Positions 16,264 through 24,895 of a stretch of DNA of 32,516 nt are shown here, one piece after another. The stretch lies in the NCBI RefSeq assembly GCF_024198235.1, contig NZ_JAKCFB010000067.1, forward strand, positions 1 through 32,516, in the 5' to 3' direction. The DNA comes from Myxococcus dinghuensis (GTDB lineage Bacteria > Myxococcota > Myxococcia > Myxococcales > Myxococcaceae). Position numbers and translations under genes: made by a program. The notes under the pieces were generated by a model. That model was given only the letters and a program-made list of their open reading frames with translations, searched no databases and had not been told where the DNA came from. The stretch's first letter is position 1. The number at the start of each line of letters is the position of its first letter.

Positions 16264-16962
16264 TTGGCCGAGCGTCCCACCGTCCTGGTCGTCGATGATG
16301 ATCCGCACCTGCGCGACATCGTCCGCTTCGCGTTGGAGCAGGGAGGCTTCCGCGTGGAGGAGGCCTCGGATGGTCAGGCCGCGCTGGCCCAGGTGCCGCG
16401 GGTGCGCCCGTCCCTCATCGTGCTGGACATCATGATGCCGGAGATGGACGGGCTCGCCGTGTGCCGCGAGGTCCGCCGCGCACACGAGGTCCCCATCGTC
16501 TTCCTGTCGTCGCGAGATGACGAGGTGGACCGCATCCTCGGGCTGGAGATGGGCGGCGATGACTACCTCACCAAGCCCTTCAGCCCTCGCGAGCTGGTGG
16601 CCCGGGTGAAGGCCGTGCTGCGCCGGGCCCGCCCCGCGCCCGCTCCCGAACAGGCCCCGGCCCCCACGCGCCCGCTGTCGCGCGGGCCGCTGCGCATGGA
16701 CGAGGAGCGCTGGAAGGCCTGGTGGGGCGAACGCGAGGTGGTGCTCACCGTGACGGAGTTCCACCTGCTCGCGGCGCTGCTGCGCGTGCCCGGCAAGGTC
16801 TTCACCCGCGACGAGGTGATGACGCGCGTCTACGACGACGGCGTGGTGAGCGACCGGACCATCGACAGCCATGTCCGCCGCGTGCGCCAGAAGTTCGCGG
16901 TGGCGGGCGGCGAAGTCATCGAGACGGTGCATGGGCTCGGCTATCGGCTCGCCATCCCCTAG
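16264..16962 (+). CDS. OmpR-family response regulator, CreB-like
   Basis: 232 residues. The TTG start at 16264 is used because no ATG or GTG in frame gives a full receiver domain. The ribosome binding site is poor, so the start codon is the weak point. Receiver domain 1-120: acidic pocket Asp11-Asp13, phospho-acceptor Asp55 in VLDIMMPEMDG, Ser82, and Lys104 in KPFSP. The C-terminal winged helix (about 140-232) has LTVTEFHLLAALL and a recognition region SDRTIDSHVRRVRQKF, ending GLGYRLAIP. It is a DNA-binding transcription regulator whose partner kinase gene overlaps its end. Similarity to CreB is inferred from overall look and from the kinase and CreD-like neighbours. Confidence 0.9.
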   Translation: MAERPTVLVVDDDPHLRDIVRFALEQGGFRVEEASDGQAALAQVPRVRPSLIVLDIMMPEMDGLAVCREVRRAHEVPIVFLSSRDDEVDRILGLEMGGDDYLTKPFSPRELVARVKAVLRRARPAPAPEQAPAPTRPLSRGPLRMDEERWKAWWGEREVVLTVTEFHLLAALLRVPGKVFTRDEVMTRVYDDGVVSDRTIDSHVRRVRQKFAVAGGEVIETVHGLGYRLAIP

Positions 16963-18577
16963 CCCCCGCACACGCCCCCGGCTGTGGATGGTCTTCGCCG
17001 TCGTGGGCCTGGCGGGCTTCGTCCTCACGCTCGGGGGACTGGCCTTCGTGCGGGTCTACGACGACCAGCTCATCCGGCAGACGGAGATGGAGCTCATCAC
17101 CCAGGGCTCCGTGGTGGTGGAGGTCCACCGCGCGCTCCTGGAGGAGTACGTGGGCCCGCGCGACTACGGCCGCCCCCGCACGGCGAAGTGGCCCTTCCCC
17201 ATCCCGGACGACCAGCGCCTGCGCCCCATCCTCCCCTCGCTCAAGGCCTCGGACACGCCCCTGCCACCGGACGAGCGGCCTCCGCGCTCGCGCGTCCCCG
17301 GAGAGGCCGTCGCGGTGGACGCCGGGCGCAGGCTGTCCGCCCTGTTGGAGCGCGTGCGCGCCGCCACCCTCGCGGGCATCCGCGTGGTGGACGCGCAAGG
17401 CGTGGTGGTGGCGAGCAGCGGCCCGGAGCTGATCGGCACGACGCTCGCGGACCGCCCCGAAATCCAGCGCGCCCTCAGGGGCGAACCGGCCAGCGTGCTG
17501 CGCCGCCGCCACGCGGAGGCGGAGGACACGCCCCTGGCCTCGCTCAGCCGGGACACGGGCATCCGCGTCTCGGTGGCCCTGCCCGTGCTCGCGGGCGAGC
17601 GGGTCTGGGGCGCCGTGCTGCTGACACGCACGCCCATGACGTTCGCCAAGGCCGTGTACGCGGACCGCTGGAACCTGGGCGCCACGGGCCTGGTGTTGCT
17701 CGGCGCCGTCGCGGGGATGTCGGTGGCCGCCGCCGCGCTCCTGGGCCGTCCCGTGCGCGCGCTGGTGCGCCAGACGCGCGCCATCGCCACCAGCGCCCCG
17801 GAGGGCTTCGAGCCCGTGGCCCGCCCCGTCGTCGCGGAGCTGGCCGAGTTGTCGGAGGCGCTGGCCGGCATGGCCACCGCGCTGCGGGACCGGAACCATT
17901 ACATCCGCTCCTTCGCCGCCAACGTGTCCCATGAATTCAAGACACCGCTCGCCTCCATCCAGGGCGCGGTGGAGCTGCTGCGCGACAGCGCGGACGCGAT
18001 GACACCGGAGCAGCGCGCCCGCTTCCTCGCCAACGTCGACGCGGATGCCCGGCGGCTCACGCGGCTGGTGCAGCGGCTGCTGGAGCTGGCCCGGGCGGAC
18101 TCGATGACGGCCACGCCCGCCCGGGTGGAGCTCGGGCCCCTGCTCACCTCGCTCGCGGCGCGCGCCCGCGAGGAGGGGCTGGCCCGGGTCGACGTGGCGC
18201 CCGTGCCCCCGGGAATGGAGATTGCCCTGCCGGCGGAGGTCCTGGACGACGTGCTCTGGCAGCTCGTCGCCAACGCCCGCCAGCACGGCGGCGACCCGGT
18301 GAAGGTGTCGCTCGCGGTGGAGACGCCGGAGCCCGGCTTGCTGCGCGTGGTGGTGCGCGACGACGGGCGCGGCATCTCCGAGGCCAACCGCGCCCGCATC
18401 TTCGATGCCTTCTTCACCACCGCCCGCGAGAGGGGCGGCACGGGACTGGGCCTCACCATCGCCCAGTCCATGCTGCGCGCCTTCGGGGCGGCGTTGGAGC
18501 TGCTCCCCGCCCGGGCCGACGTCCCCGGCGCCGCCTTCGCCGTGGCCGTGGCCTCGACACCGGCTCAACGGAAGTAG
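16931..18577 (+). CDS. sensor histidine kinase, CreC-like
   Basis: 548 residues from the ATG at 16931, which overlaps the regulator gene by 32 bases; a second possible ATG is at 16988. The earlier start keeps the basic residues (RTRPR) before the first membrane segment (about 18-40). A periplasmic sensor domain (about 41-245, with GIRVVDAQGVVVASSG as in CreC or Cache-like folds) leads to membrane segment 2 (about 247-271), HAMP (about 272-325) and the H-box SHEFKTPLASIQGA with phospho-acceptor His334. N-box LVANARQHGG, G1 DDGRGIS, F-box FDAFFTT and G2 GGTGLGL are all present, so it should be an active kinase. Its 3' end overlaps the convergent gene at 18565 by 13 bp. Confidence 0.9.
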   Translation: MGSAIGSPSPSPRTRPRLWMVFAVVGLAGFVLTLGGLAFVRVYDDQLIRQTEMELITQGSVVVEVHRALLEEYVGPRDYGRPRTAKWPFPIPDDQRLRPILPSLKASDTPLPPDERPPRSRVPGEAVAVDAGRRLSALLERVRAATLAGIRVVDAQGVVVASSGPELIGTTLADRPEIQRALRGEPASVLRRRHAEAEDTPLASLSRDTGIRVSVALPVLAGERVWGAVLLTRTPMTFAKAVYADRWNLGATGLVLLGAVAGMSVAAAALLGRPVRALVRQTRAIATSAPEGFEPVARPVVAELAELSEALAGMATALRDRNHYIRSFAANVSHEFKTPLASIQGAVELLRDSADAMTPEQRARFLANVDADARRLTRLVQRLLELARADSMTATPARVELGPLLTSLAARAREEGLARVDVAPVPPGMEIALPAEVLDDVLWQLVANARQHGGDPVKVSLAVETPEPGLLRVVVRDDGRGISEANRARIFDAFFTTARERGGTGLGLTIAQSMLRAFGAALELLPARADVPGAAFAVAVASTPAQRK

Positions 18578-19743
18578 CTGTTGGAGATGTCCACCGAATA
18601 GCCCAGCTCCAACGTGGGCGACGAAGCGGCCACCAGGTACTGGCGGAACCGCAGCACCTTGCCCGGCAGCGCGGCGGCCTCGGGCGGCAGCGCGTCCGCG
18701 GTCTCCACCTGCTCCAGGCTCCCTCCCTCGCGGCGGTAGTTGAACACCGCGGGGAAGTGCGCGCGGGCACGCAGCTCGGCCACCGGCCACGACACGCGTG
18801 GCAGCGCCAGCTTCAACCGCCCGGAGAGATGGAACACCCCCAGCTCCCGCGTGAGCACCACCTCCAGCGTCCCCCCCGTCTCGCCCAGCCGCGCCGGCGC
18901 GACCTTCAGCTTCACCACGCCCTCCTCCGCCTCCACCGGGACGGGGACCGCGTTGAGCGTGACGCGCTCGAGCACGTGCCCCTCGGGCAGCGTCAACTCC
19001 AGGGGCTGCTCCCGGTCCAGGTTCAGCGTGTAGCCGACGCGCAACGTCGCGCGGCCCTCCAGCGTCGACACCCAGGTGGCGGAGGCCTCGGCGATGCGGG
19101 GCTCCAGCGGCGGGCGGACCTGGGCCTTCTCGGCCCGTGCCACGGGCGCCGCCGCGCGCCAGCCCAGCCGCAGCGCGCCCTGCGCCGGATAGACGGTGTA
19201 GCCCTCGCCCGCGTTCGCCGGCAGGGGCTCCATCAGCGTGAAGACGGACGTGTCCGCCTCCAGCACCAGCGGCACCGGCGCGGCGTGGGCACCGAAGCGC
19301 AGCTGCGCGCGCCGCTCCCCCCCGGCGCCAGCGGAGCGGACGGCGAGCCCCACATCCAGCGTGTACCGCCCGGCCTTGCGCGTGACGAGGCACAGGTGTC
19401 CGTCGACGACGCCCACCGTGGCCCCCTCCACCTCGGGCAACTCCGTGGGGTAGGTGTCCGCGTCGAGCTGGAGCAGGCGCACCTGCGTCCAACGTCCGTC
19501 CCCGAGCACCTCCACCTCGAAGTGTGCCACCACCAGGAGGGCGTCGGCGGTGAGGCGGCCCGACAGCTCGCTCTTCACGACCGCATCCATGGGTGGTGGC
19601 GCGGGCGGCGACTCGCGCTGGGAATAGAGCGGGATGAGCTGCTCCAACGGCACGGTGGCGGTGCCGGAGGGCTTCGAGACGCCCTGGGCGAGGACGTCCT
19701 GGGTGGACAACAACAGACCGAAGAGGATGGGCAGGGTGCGCAT
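18565..19743 (-). CDS. exported protein encoded with the CreD-like gene
   Basis: 392 residues with an ATG at 19743. Residues 1-19 form a cleavable signal peptide (MRTLPILFGLLLSTQDVLA, followed by QG). No lipobox Cys and no later membrane segment, so a soluble periplasmic protein. The rest is rich in beta-type repeats (for example LTADALLVVAHFEVEVLG and ATLRVGYTLNLDREQPLEL) and probably forms several beta-sandwich domains. Family not recognised. It begins 7 bp after the CreD-like gene ends and is surely co-transcribed with it. Both converge on the two-component pair, suggesting an envelope-stress output acting with the CreD-like protein. Confidence 0.75.
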   Translation of the reverse strand: MRTLPILFGLLLSTQDVLAQGVSKPSGTATVPLEQLIPLYSQRESPPAPPPMDAVVKSELSGRLTADALLVVAHFEVEVLGDGRWTQVRLLQLDADTYPTELPEVEGATVGVVDGHLCLVTRKAGRYTLDVGLAVRSAGAGGERRAQLRFGAHAAPVPLVLEADTSVFTLMEPLPANAGEGYTVYPAQGALRLGWRAAAPVARAEKAQVRPPLEPRIAEASATWVSTLEGRATLRVGYTLNLDREQPLELTLPEGHVLERVTLNAVPVPVEAEEGVVKLKVAPARLGETGGTLEVVLTRELGVFHLSGRLKLALPRVSWPVAELRARAHFPAVFNYRREGGSLEQVETADALPPEAAALPGKVLRFRQYLVAASSPTLELGYSVDISNSYFR

Positions 19744-19750
19744 GGGAGTC

Positions 19751-21067
19751 TCAGCTCGCTTCCGGATGGGGCGCGAGGACGGACGGGGGCTCCGCGCGAG
19801 GCGGCTGCCCGGGCTGGGAGAGGTCGGAGAGGAAGGCGCGCACGCCGGCGCGCGTGGAGAGCACCATCAGCCCCAGCAACGCGGCGAGGAGCTCCAGCGT
19901 GTAGATGAGGCCGGTGTAGCCGTCGAGGATGACCGCGGCGGTGGGCACCAGCAGCGTCGCGCCCCAGAGGCCCACGAGCACCGCGGGCTTCTCCTGGGGG
20001 AAGAGCCACCGGGCATACGCCACCACCGCCGCCCCCAGGCCCACCGCGCTCACCGCGTAGGCGACGTAGAAGTTCATGAAGGCCGCCAGGTACGCGAGCA
20101 GCACGAAGAAGAAGCCGTAGACGGCCGCGACCAGGTAGGCCTCGTGCAGCGCCAGGTGCCGCTTGTGTCGCAGCCCGAGCGCGGCCAGCAGCGCGACCAG
20201 CCCGAGGAACGGCACCCACGCGCGGCGGGCCATGGTCGACACCATCGAGTCGAAGGTCTTCTCCGACGGGAGGATGACGCCCAGGTTGACGCCCGACTCC
20301 AGCGACTGGAAGGCCCAGTCCAAGGAGACGGTGTCCCCCGACTGCTGCACCGACGACGCGGACAACACGCCGGCGGGGTAGTCGTAGTTGTCGCCGCCCT
20401 CCACCGCGAAGTGGAGCCGCACGTCGCGCGCGGACAGGGCCGGGTCCAGCTTGTACACGAACGAGTCGAGCCCCCGGGCGCGATAGCGGATGGTGAACCG
20501 CGCGGTGGCGCCCTTGGCGATGCGGCCCGTCCAGACCAGCCGGTTGCCGGACTCGCCCAGGTCCAGGCTCGCCTCCTGGCCGTCGACGAGGAACTTCAGC
20601 TCCGACAGCAGCACCTGGGACTTGTCCATCTCCATGGGGAAGATGAACGCCACGTCGATGTCATGTCCCTCGCGGTTGACGACGGCGTACTCCGCGCCGA
20701 GGTTGAAGTCGAAGCCGGAGAAGTAGCGCAGGCCCCGCTTGCGGTAGTTCATCTTCGCCAGCACCTCGACGTGCTGCCGGTCGAAGGCCAGGGGCTTGAG
20801 CTCCGTGAAGAGGGTGCCGCTGTGCACGTAGCGCAGCGACGGCGCGGGCTGCACCACGGGCGCGCCCCAGCGCTCCTCCACCCCCGCCGCCAGCTCCGAG
20901 TTGGCGAAGTCGGTGCGGTCCGCCACCTGGCCGGCGATGACCGCCGTGGCGAAGACGACGATGAGGACACTGCCGAAGACGTGGTGGGCGACCAGCCACC
21001 GCAGGCCCTTGCGCAGGGGGCCGTCGGACGTCCGGGGCGGACGCGGCGCGGAAGACGAGAGGTTCAT
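19751..21067 (-). CDS. CreD-like inner-membrane protein
   Basis: 438 residues from the ATG at 21067; a GTG two codons upstream (21073) is also possible, and neither has a good ribosome binding site. Topology matches CreD: one membrane segment near the N-terminus (VLIVVFATAVIAGQVADR), a large periplasmic domain (about 55-270), then five or six membrane segments starting at WVPFLGLVALLAALGL and ending GLIYTLELLAALLGLMVLS. CreD in enterobacteria is controlled by CreBC and linked to envelope integrity and beta-lactam or colicin tolerance. Here a CreBC-like pair lies right beside it in the opposite orientation. The family call is by eye on topology and a few motifs, so moderate. Confidence 0.62.
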   Translation of the reverse strand: MNLSSSAPRPPRTSDGPLRKGLRWLVAHHVFGSVLIVVFATAVIAGQVADRTDFANSELAAGVEERWGAPVVQPAPSLRYVHSGTLFTELKPLAFDRQHVEVLAKMNYRKRGLRYFSGFDFNLGAEYAVVNREGHDIDVAFIFPMEMDKSQVLLSELKFLVDGQEASLDLGESGNRLVWTGRIAKGATARFTIRYRARGLDSFVYKLDPALSARDVRLHFAVEGGDNYDYPAGVLSASSVQQSGDTVSLDWAFQSLESGVNLGVILPSEKTFDSMVSTMARRAWVPFLGLVALLAALGLRHKRHLALHEAYLVAAVYGFFFVLLAYLAAFMNFYVAYAVSAVGLGAAVVAYARWLFPQEKPAVLVGLWGATLLVPTAAVILDGYTGLIYTLELLAALLGLMVLSTRAGVRAFLSDLSQPGQPPRAEPPSVLAPHPEAS

Positions 21068-21074
21068 GGACACA

Positions 21075-21114
21075 GGATGGCCACCCGGTGTGCAACCCGG
21101 ATGACCACCCCGTG
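21075..21114. repeat. direct repeat pair upstream of the CreD-like gene
   Basis: GGATGGCCACCCGGTG (21075-21090) and GGATGACCACCCCGTG (21099-21114) match at 14 of 16 bases with a 24-base period. They lie 8-47 bases upstream of the ATG at 21067. Direct repeats are the usual binding form for OmpR-type regulators, so they are a candidate site for the adjacent CreB-like protein. The sequence differs from the enterobacterial cre tag. Confidence 0.4.
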
Positions 21115-21161
21115 CGCTTCATGAGGAAAGATTGTGCGGATTTCGTGCAACGCCACTCACA

Positions 21162-22949
21162 TCAGTGGACCGCCAGCAGCCGCACGTCGAACGCGCGCGT
21201 GAGGCACGACTGGTTCGCCACCGAGTCCAGGTGCTGGGCGCGGTCGCGAATCTCGAAGAACTGCCGGACGGCGCCGGAGACGGGGTCCGCGACGTTGAAC
21301 GGCGTCAGCGGGTTGCTCATGCCCGTGGCGAGGAAGGGCGACAGCGCGCCCGTCTCGCTGATGTGCGTGAAGTCCGGGGTGCTCGTCTCGCGCGCGTGGC
21401 AGCCGTTGCAGGTGTTGAGCGAGAACTTGTGGCGCGCGGTGTTGTTGAGGATGCCCGTCGCCCGCCAGAAGGTGCTCGAGGGCAGCGGGATGCGGGGGTT
21501 GGCGCCGAGGAAGTTCGAGGACAGGAAGGTGGCCGGCACCGAGTAGGTGTTGGCGAGGATGGCCGCCTCGTTGGTGTTCACGAAGTCGCGGAAGATGGGC
21601 TGGTTGTTGCGCGTGTCCCCCGGCGTCAGCACCGTCTCCGTCTCCGTCAGGAAGGCGGGGCCGGGGTTCAGGTGGAACTCACGCAGCTCCCACGGGGAGC
21701 CGAGCATGAAGTCGTTGGTGCGGATCTGGTTGATGGCGTTGCCGTTGGGCTTGGCCGGGGCCGCGCCCGCGACCACGACCTGCTCCGTGAGCGCCTCCAG
21801 CGCCGCGTTGTAGGCCGGGCTGCCGAGCACCATCGACGGGCTCGACAACCCCATCCAGCCCTGCGCCCACGTGCGCACCGCCGAGCAGCTCGTCTTGGGG
21901 ACCTCGTACTCGAAGATGGTCAACAGCTCGCGCACGACGCAGCCCGCGCTGCGGTCCACCGCCGCGAACACGAAGCGCAGCTCGCCGCCGCCGCTGGAGC
22001 CGCCGTAGCCCCCCGTCCCCGCGCCCTTGCCCAGGTCCAGGCGGTTGACGATGGCCACCAGCTTGAAGCCCGACTTCGTCATGTCCAGCTGGCCGCCCAC
22101 CTTCGGCCACGGGGTGAGGATGCGCGTGTTCACGGAGGTGCGCGCCGGCACCGTCCAGCCGTTGATGATCTGCGCGGTGCTCCACTTGTTCAGCCACTGC
22201 TGCGTGAGGTTCGCGGGCGTGGTGAACGTGCTCGCCATCTCCGTCATCAGGTGGTTGAACGTCCAGACGCCGCTCGGGTTGCCCGTGTTGGTGCACGGGT
22301 CATACGTGCGCGTCGGGTCGTTGATGACGTTGGGGTGGGTGATGATGAGCGACTTGTTCGGCGTCACGTCGGAGAGCAGGCCCACCGGCGTCAGCGGGAT
22401 GGTCCCGCCCGGCTTGAAGATGTCCGGCGACAGGGCGACGACCTTGCGCTCCTCCACCACCTCGCGGTTGTTGAAGACGGCGAAGGTGAGCGGCTCGTTG
22501 GGCTGGCGATCCTGCGCCTTGGTGATGCGGTCCTGCGTCTTCAGGTGGTTGGCCAGGTCGACCACGGTGATGGCGGAGAAGACGCCGTCACCGGCCTTCT
22601 CGTCACCCTCCGTGCCGTCGTCGCGCAGGACGATGGGCTTGTCCTCGTCCGAAACGGCGGGGACCTCCTTGAACAGCTTCTCCTGCCCCTGCGCGAGCCG
22701 AGCCCGCACCAGGCTCTTGGTCTGCGAGCCGATGGTGTCTTCGAGCGGAATCACGTCCAGCGACTGGACGATGGGCACCGGCTTGTCCGCCGGCACGGGC
22801 TCGTTCGCCGCGTTCTGGGCCTGCGCCTCGAGCGGCGCGCCGGACTCCTGCGCCTCGCCGCCACCACAACCAACGCACAGCGTTGCTGCGAGCACGCCCG
22901 ACCACGCCCACTTCAGGCCAGGGGCCTTCCTCGGGAACCACTGCGTCAT
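21162..22949 (-). CDS. large lipoprotein with one CxxCH haem-c motif
   Basis: 595 residues. The ATG at 22949 is chosen because GGAGG lies 8 bases upstream and it opens an export signal (MTQWFPRKAPGLKWAWSGVL to CVGC, Cys28); the lipobox is unusual, with Cys at the -3 position. Residues about 70-165 contain LRDDGTEGDEKAGDGVFSA, typical of choice-of-anchor-type beta domains in secreted proteins. The central part is not recognised. Near the end, TCNGCHARE (CxxCH at 514-518) would bind one covalent haem c, which needs export to the periplasm, in agreement with the signal. No other CxxCH was seen. Redox role possible but not shown. It is divergent from the methyltransferase-like gene. Confidence 0.8.
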   Translation of the reverse strand: MTQWFPRKAPGLKWAWSGVLAATLCVGCGGGEAQESGAPLEAQAQNAANEPVPADKPVPIVQSLDVIPLEDTIGSQTKSLVRARLAQGQEKLFKEVPAVSDEDKPIVLRDDGTEGDEKAGDGVFSAITVVDLANHLKTQDRITKAQDRQPNEPLTFAVFNNREVVEERKVVALSPDIFKPGGTIPLTPVGLLSDVTPNKSLIITHPNVINDPTRTYDPCTNTGNPSGVWTFNHLMTEMASTFTTPANLTQQWLNKWSTAQIINGWTVPARTSVNTRILTPWPKVGGQLDMTKSGFKLVAIVNRLDLGKGAGTGGYGGSSGGGELRFVFAAVDRSAGCVVRELLTIFEYEVPKTSCSAVRTWAQGWMGLSSPSMVLGSPAYNAALEALTEQVVVAGAAPAKPNGNAINQIRTNDFMLGSPWELREFHLNPGPAFLTETETVLTPGDTRNNQPIFRDFVNTNEAAILANTYSVPATFLSSNFLGANPRIPLPSSTFWRATGILNNTARHKFSLNTCNGCHARETSTPDFTHISETGALSPFLATGMSNPLTPFNVADPVSGAVRQFFEIRDRAQHLDSVANQSCLTRAFDVRLLAVH

Positions 22950-23075
22950 GGATGCATCCTCCAGGGGTGAACGACGGCTCCCCCCCGTGCACCCCCCAGG
23001 CCAGCCACCGGTCCCCGAAGGCCCGCCCGCCACCACCCGTCCCTCGTGGCGTGGCGGGCTACAGACACAGCTCGG

Positions 23076-23096
23076 TTGTAACTTGCCGCGTTACAA
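23076..23096. promoter_or_regulatory. inverted-repeat operator candidate TTGTAAC-N7-GTTACAA
   Basis: Perfect 7-base arms at 23076-23082 and 23090-23096 in the 213-bp gap between divergent genes (22949 - and 23163 +). AT-rich arms stand out against the GC-rich background, so chance is less likely. It could be the site of a dimeric regulator controlling one or both genes. A second inverted repeat, GGTTTGA (23113-23119) with TCAAACC (23140-23146), lies closer to the plus-strand gene. Confidence 0.45.
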
Positions 23097-23162
23097 GCCC
23101 TTGCATCCCCTGGGTTTGACGCGAAGTTGTGCCCTTTCCTCAAACCAGTTCAAATCCCGCAA

Positions 23163-23831
23163 ATGGAGAGAGTCGAGGAGATCTACCAGGGCTTCGTGGT
23201 CGATCATCAGCTCGAGCGGGCGGGACTCTTCGCGGCCCTTCGCGAGCGCTTCGCGGCGCTGGAGACGGTGCTGTACCCCGGCTGCTTCGTGCACCTGACG
23301 CCCTCCTTCTTCTTCCAGCATGTGGTGTACGTGGACCGCAACGACCTGGCGCGGGGCTTCTTCGGCAACAAGGAGGGCGTGATGCGGAAGGTCCGCTCGC
23401 GCCAGGAGTATCCCGAGCCGCCGAACGTGCGCTTCATCGGGCAGGACTACCTGCAGCCGCTCCCGGTGCTCGAGGAGAGCTTCGACCTGCTCCTGGCGCT
23501 CTATGCGGGCGGCATCTCCCGTGCGTGTGGGAAGTACCTGCGGGTGGGCGGCCTGCTGGTGACGAACGACCACCACGGCGACGCCACGGAGGCCGCGGCC
23601 GAGGAGAACCTGGCCCTGGTCGCGGTGATGCGCGAGCAGCGCGGCAGCTACGTCGTCGACGACCAGGACCTGGACAAGTACCTCGTGCCCAAGGCCCCGG
23701 ACCGGCTGCCTCGCGGACGCCCCCTGCCCGCGCGCCCGGAGCTCGCCCGCACCGCCGACTACTACGTGTTCCGCAAGACGCGCCCGGCCCTCACCTCCCT
23801 GGAGCCCGGGCGCTTCTCCCCGCCGCACTGA
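23163..23831 (+). CDS. methyltransferase-like protein of unknown function
   Basis: 222 residues from the ATG at 23163; a GTG at 23127 would add 12 residues, and neither has a clear ribosome binding site. The plan resembles a class I SAM-dependent methyltransferase: VLYPGCFVH (about 37-45) at the place of motif I, HVVYVDRND with an acidic residue after the second strand, and FDLLLALYAGG with YLRVGGLLVTNDHHGD as the later strands. Motif I lacks the usual GxGxG, so cofactor binding is uncertain. Substrate unknown. It converges on the cysteine synthase gene with only 27 bp between stops. Confidence 0.6.
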   Translation: MERVEEIYQGFVVDHQLERAGLFAALRERFAALETVLYPGCFVHLTPSFFFQHVVYVDRNDLARGFFGNKEGVMRKVRSRQEYPEPPNVRFIGQDYLQPLPVLEESFDLLLALYAGGISRACGKYLRVGGLLVTNDHHGDATEAAAEENLALVAVMREQRGSYVVDDQDLDKYLVPKAPDRLPRGRPLPARPELARTADYYVFRKTRPALTSLEPGRFSPPH

Positions 23832-23847
23832 GCGGGGAAGTTCCCGC
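23832..23847. terminator. short hairpin between convergent genes
   Basis: Arms GCGGG (23832-23836) and CCCGC (23843-23847) with loop GAAGTT, in the 27-bp gap between the stops at 23831 and 23859. Weak, no T-run. Confidence 0.3.
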
Positions 23848-23858
23848 GGGGGCCGGGG

Positions 23859-24866
23859 TCAGCGGACCGGGAGCCCGTCCACCGGCAGGGGCCGCACCTG
23901 GAGCTGCTTGGACGCGAGGAAGTCCGCGTTGAAGACCTTGGAGGCGTAGCGGCTTCCGTGGTCGCACAGCAGCGTGACGATGCGCAGCCCCTTGCCGGCG
24001 TGCTGGCGCGCCAGCTCGTAGGCGGCGCGGACGTTGAGGGCCGCGGAGGTGCCCACCACGAGCGCGTCCTCGCGGGCCAGGTGGTAGAGCATCTCCACCA
24101 TCTCCTGGTCCCCCAGGCGCATGGCGTCGTCCACGCGCGACGCGAGGAAGTTCGCGGTCAGCCGCATGATGCCGATGCCCTCGGTGATGGAGGAGCCCGG
24201 GCCCTCCAGCCGCCCCTCCTTCACCTGCGTGTAGAGGCCGGAGCCCGGCGGGTCCACCAGCACGACGCGCACGTCCGGGTTGCGCTCCTTCAGGTAGCGA
24301 CTCACGCCGGACATCGTCCCGCCGCTGCCCACGGAGACGACGACCACGTCCACCCGGCCCTCGCACTGCGCCCAGATTTCGGGGCCCGTCGTCTCGTAGT
24401 GGAAGTCGCCGTTGGCCGTGTTCTCGAACTGGTTGGCCCAGAACCAGCCGTGCTGTTCGGACAACTGGCGCGCCTGGTGGAAGAAGTGGCCCGGGTTGGC
24501 GAAGGGCACCGCGGGGACCTTGCGGACCTCCACGCCCATGGCCTCCAGGTACTCGTACTTCTCGCGCGCCTGGTTGTCCGGCATGGTCACCACCACGCGG
24601 TAGCCGCGCTCGCGGCCCAGCAGGCCCAGCCCGATGCCGGTGTTGCCCGCCGTCCCCTCGACGATGGTGCCGCCGGGCTTGAGCAGGCCTTGCTCCTCCG
24701 CGCGGCGGATGATGCCCTTGGCGGCGCGGTCCTTGATGCTGCCGCCGGGATTCATGAACTCGGCCTTGCCCAGGATTTCACAGCCGGTCAGCCGGCTGAG
24801 CGAGCCGATGCGCAGCAGCGGGGTGTTCCCCACCGCGTCCCAGAGCGAGCCGATGCGTGGCGCCAT
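23859..24866 (-). CDS. cysteine synthase-like PLP enzyme
   Basis: 335 residues, slightly longer than typical CysK (about 310-325). Fold-type II PLP enzyme that would make cysteine from O-acetylserine and sulfide in the cytoplasm. PLP lysine Lys45 in NPGGSIKDR (39-47); substrate loop TAGNTG (72-77), where most enzymes have TSGNTG but the Ala form also occurs in some CysK groups; phosphate-binding loop GSGGT (180-184); EGIG (229-232); and GTSAALN near 275 for the pyridine nitrogen. No CBS domain or heme segment. Relatives such as O-phosphoserine or cystathionine beta-synthase-type enzymes cannot be excluded. The 100-bp upstream gap holds two hairpins. Confidence 0.85.
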   Translation of the reverse strand: MAPRIGSLWDAVGNTPLLRIGSLSRLTGCEILGKAEFMNPGGSIKDRAAKGIIRRAEEQGLLKPGGTIVEGTAGNTGIGLGLLGRERGYRVVVTMPDNQAREKYEYLEAMGVEVRKVPAVPFANPGHFFHQARQLSEQHGWFWANQFENTANGDFHYETTGPEIWAQCEGRVDVVVVSVGSGGTMSGVSRYLKERNPDVRVVLVDPPGSGLYTQVKEGRLEGPGSSITEGIGIMRLTANFLASRVDDAMRLGDQEMVEMLYHLAREDALVVGTSAALNVRAAYELARQHAGKGLRIVTLLCDHGSRYASKVFNADFLASKQLQVRPLPVDGLPVR

Positions 24867-24895
24867 GTGCGTGTCCGTCCCTCGTCGAGTCCGTC

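Noticed and set aside
16916..19492. 858-codon minus-strand open frame
   Set aside because: It lies opposite the histidine kinase and out of frame with the 18565-19743 gene; composition is Gly/Arg/Ala-rich and no motif is present.
21132..22970. 612-codon plus-strand open frame opposite the haem-c lipoprotein
   Set aside because: Arg/His/Val-rich shadow; the minus-strand product has a signal sequence, a CxxCH motif and a ribosome binding site.
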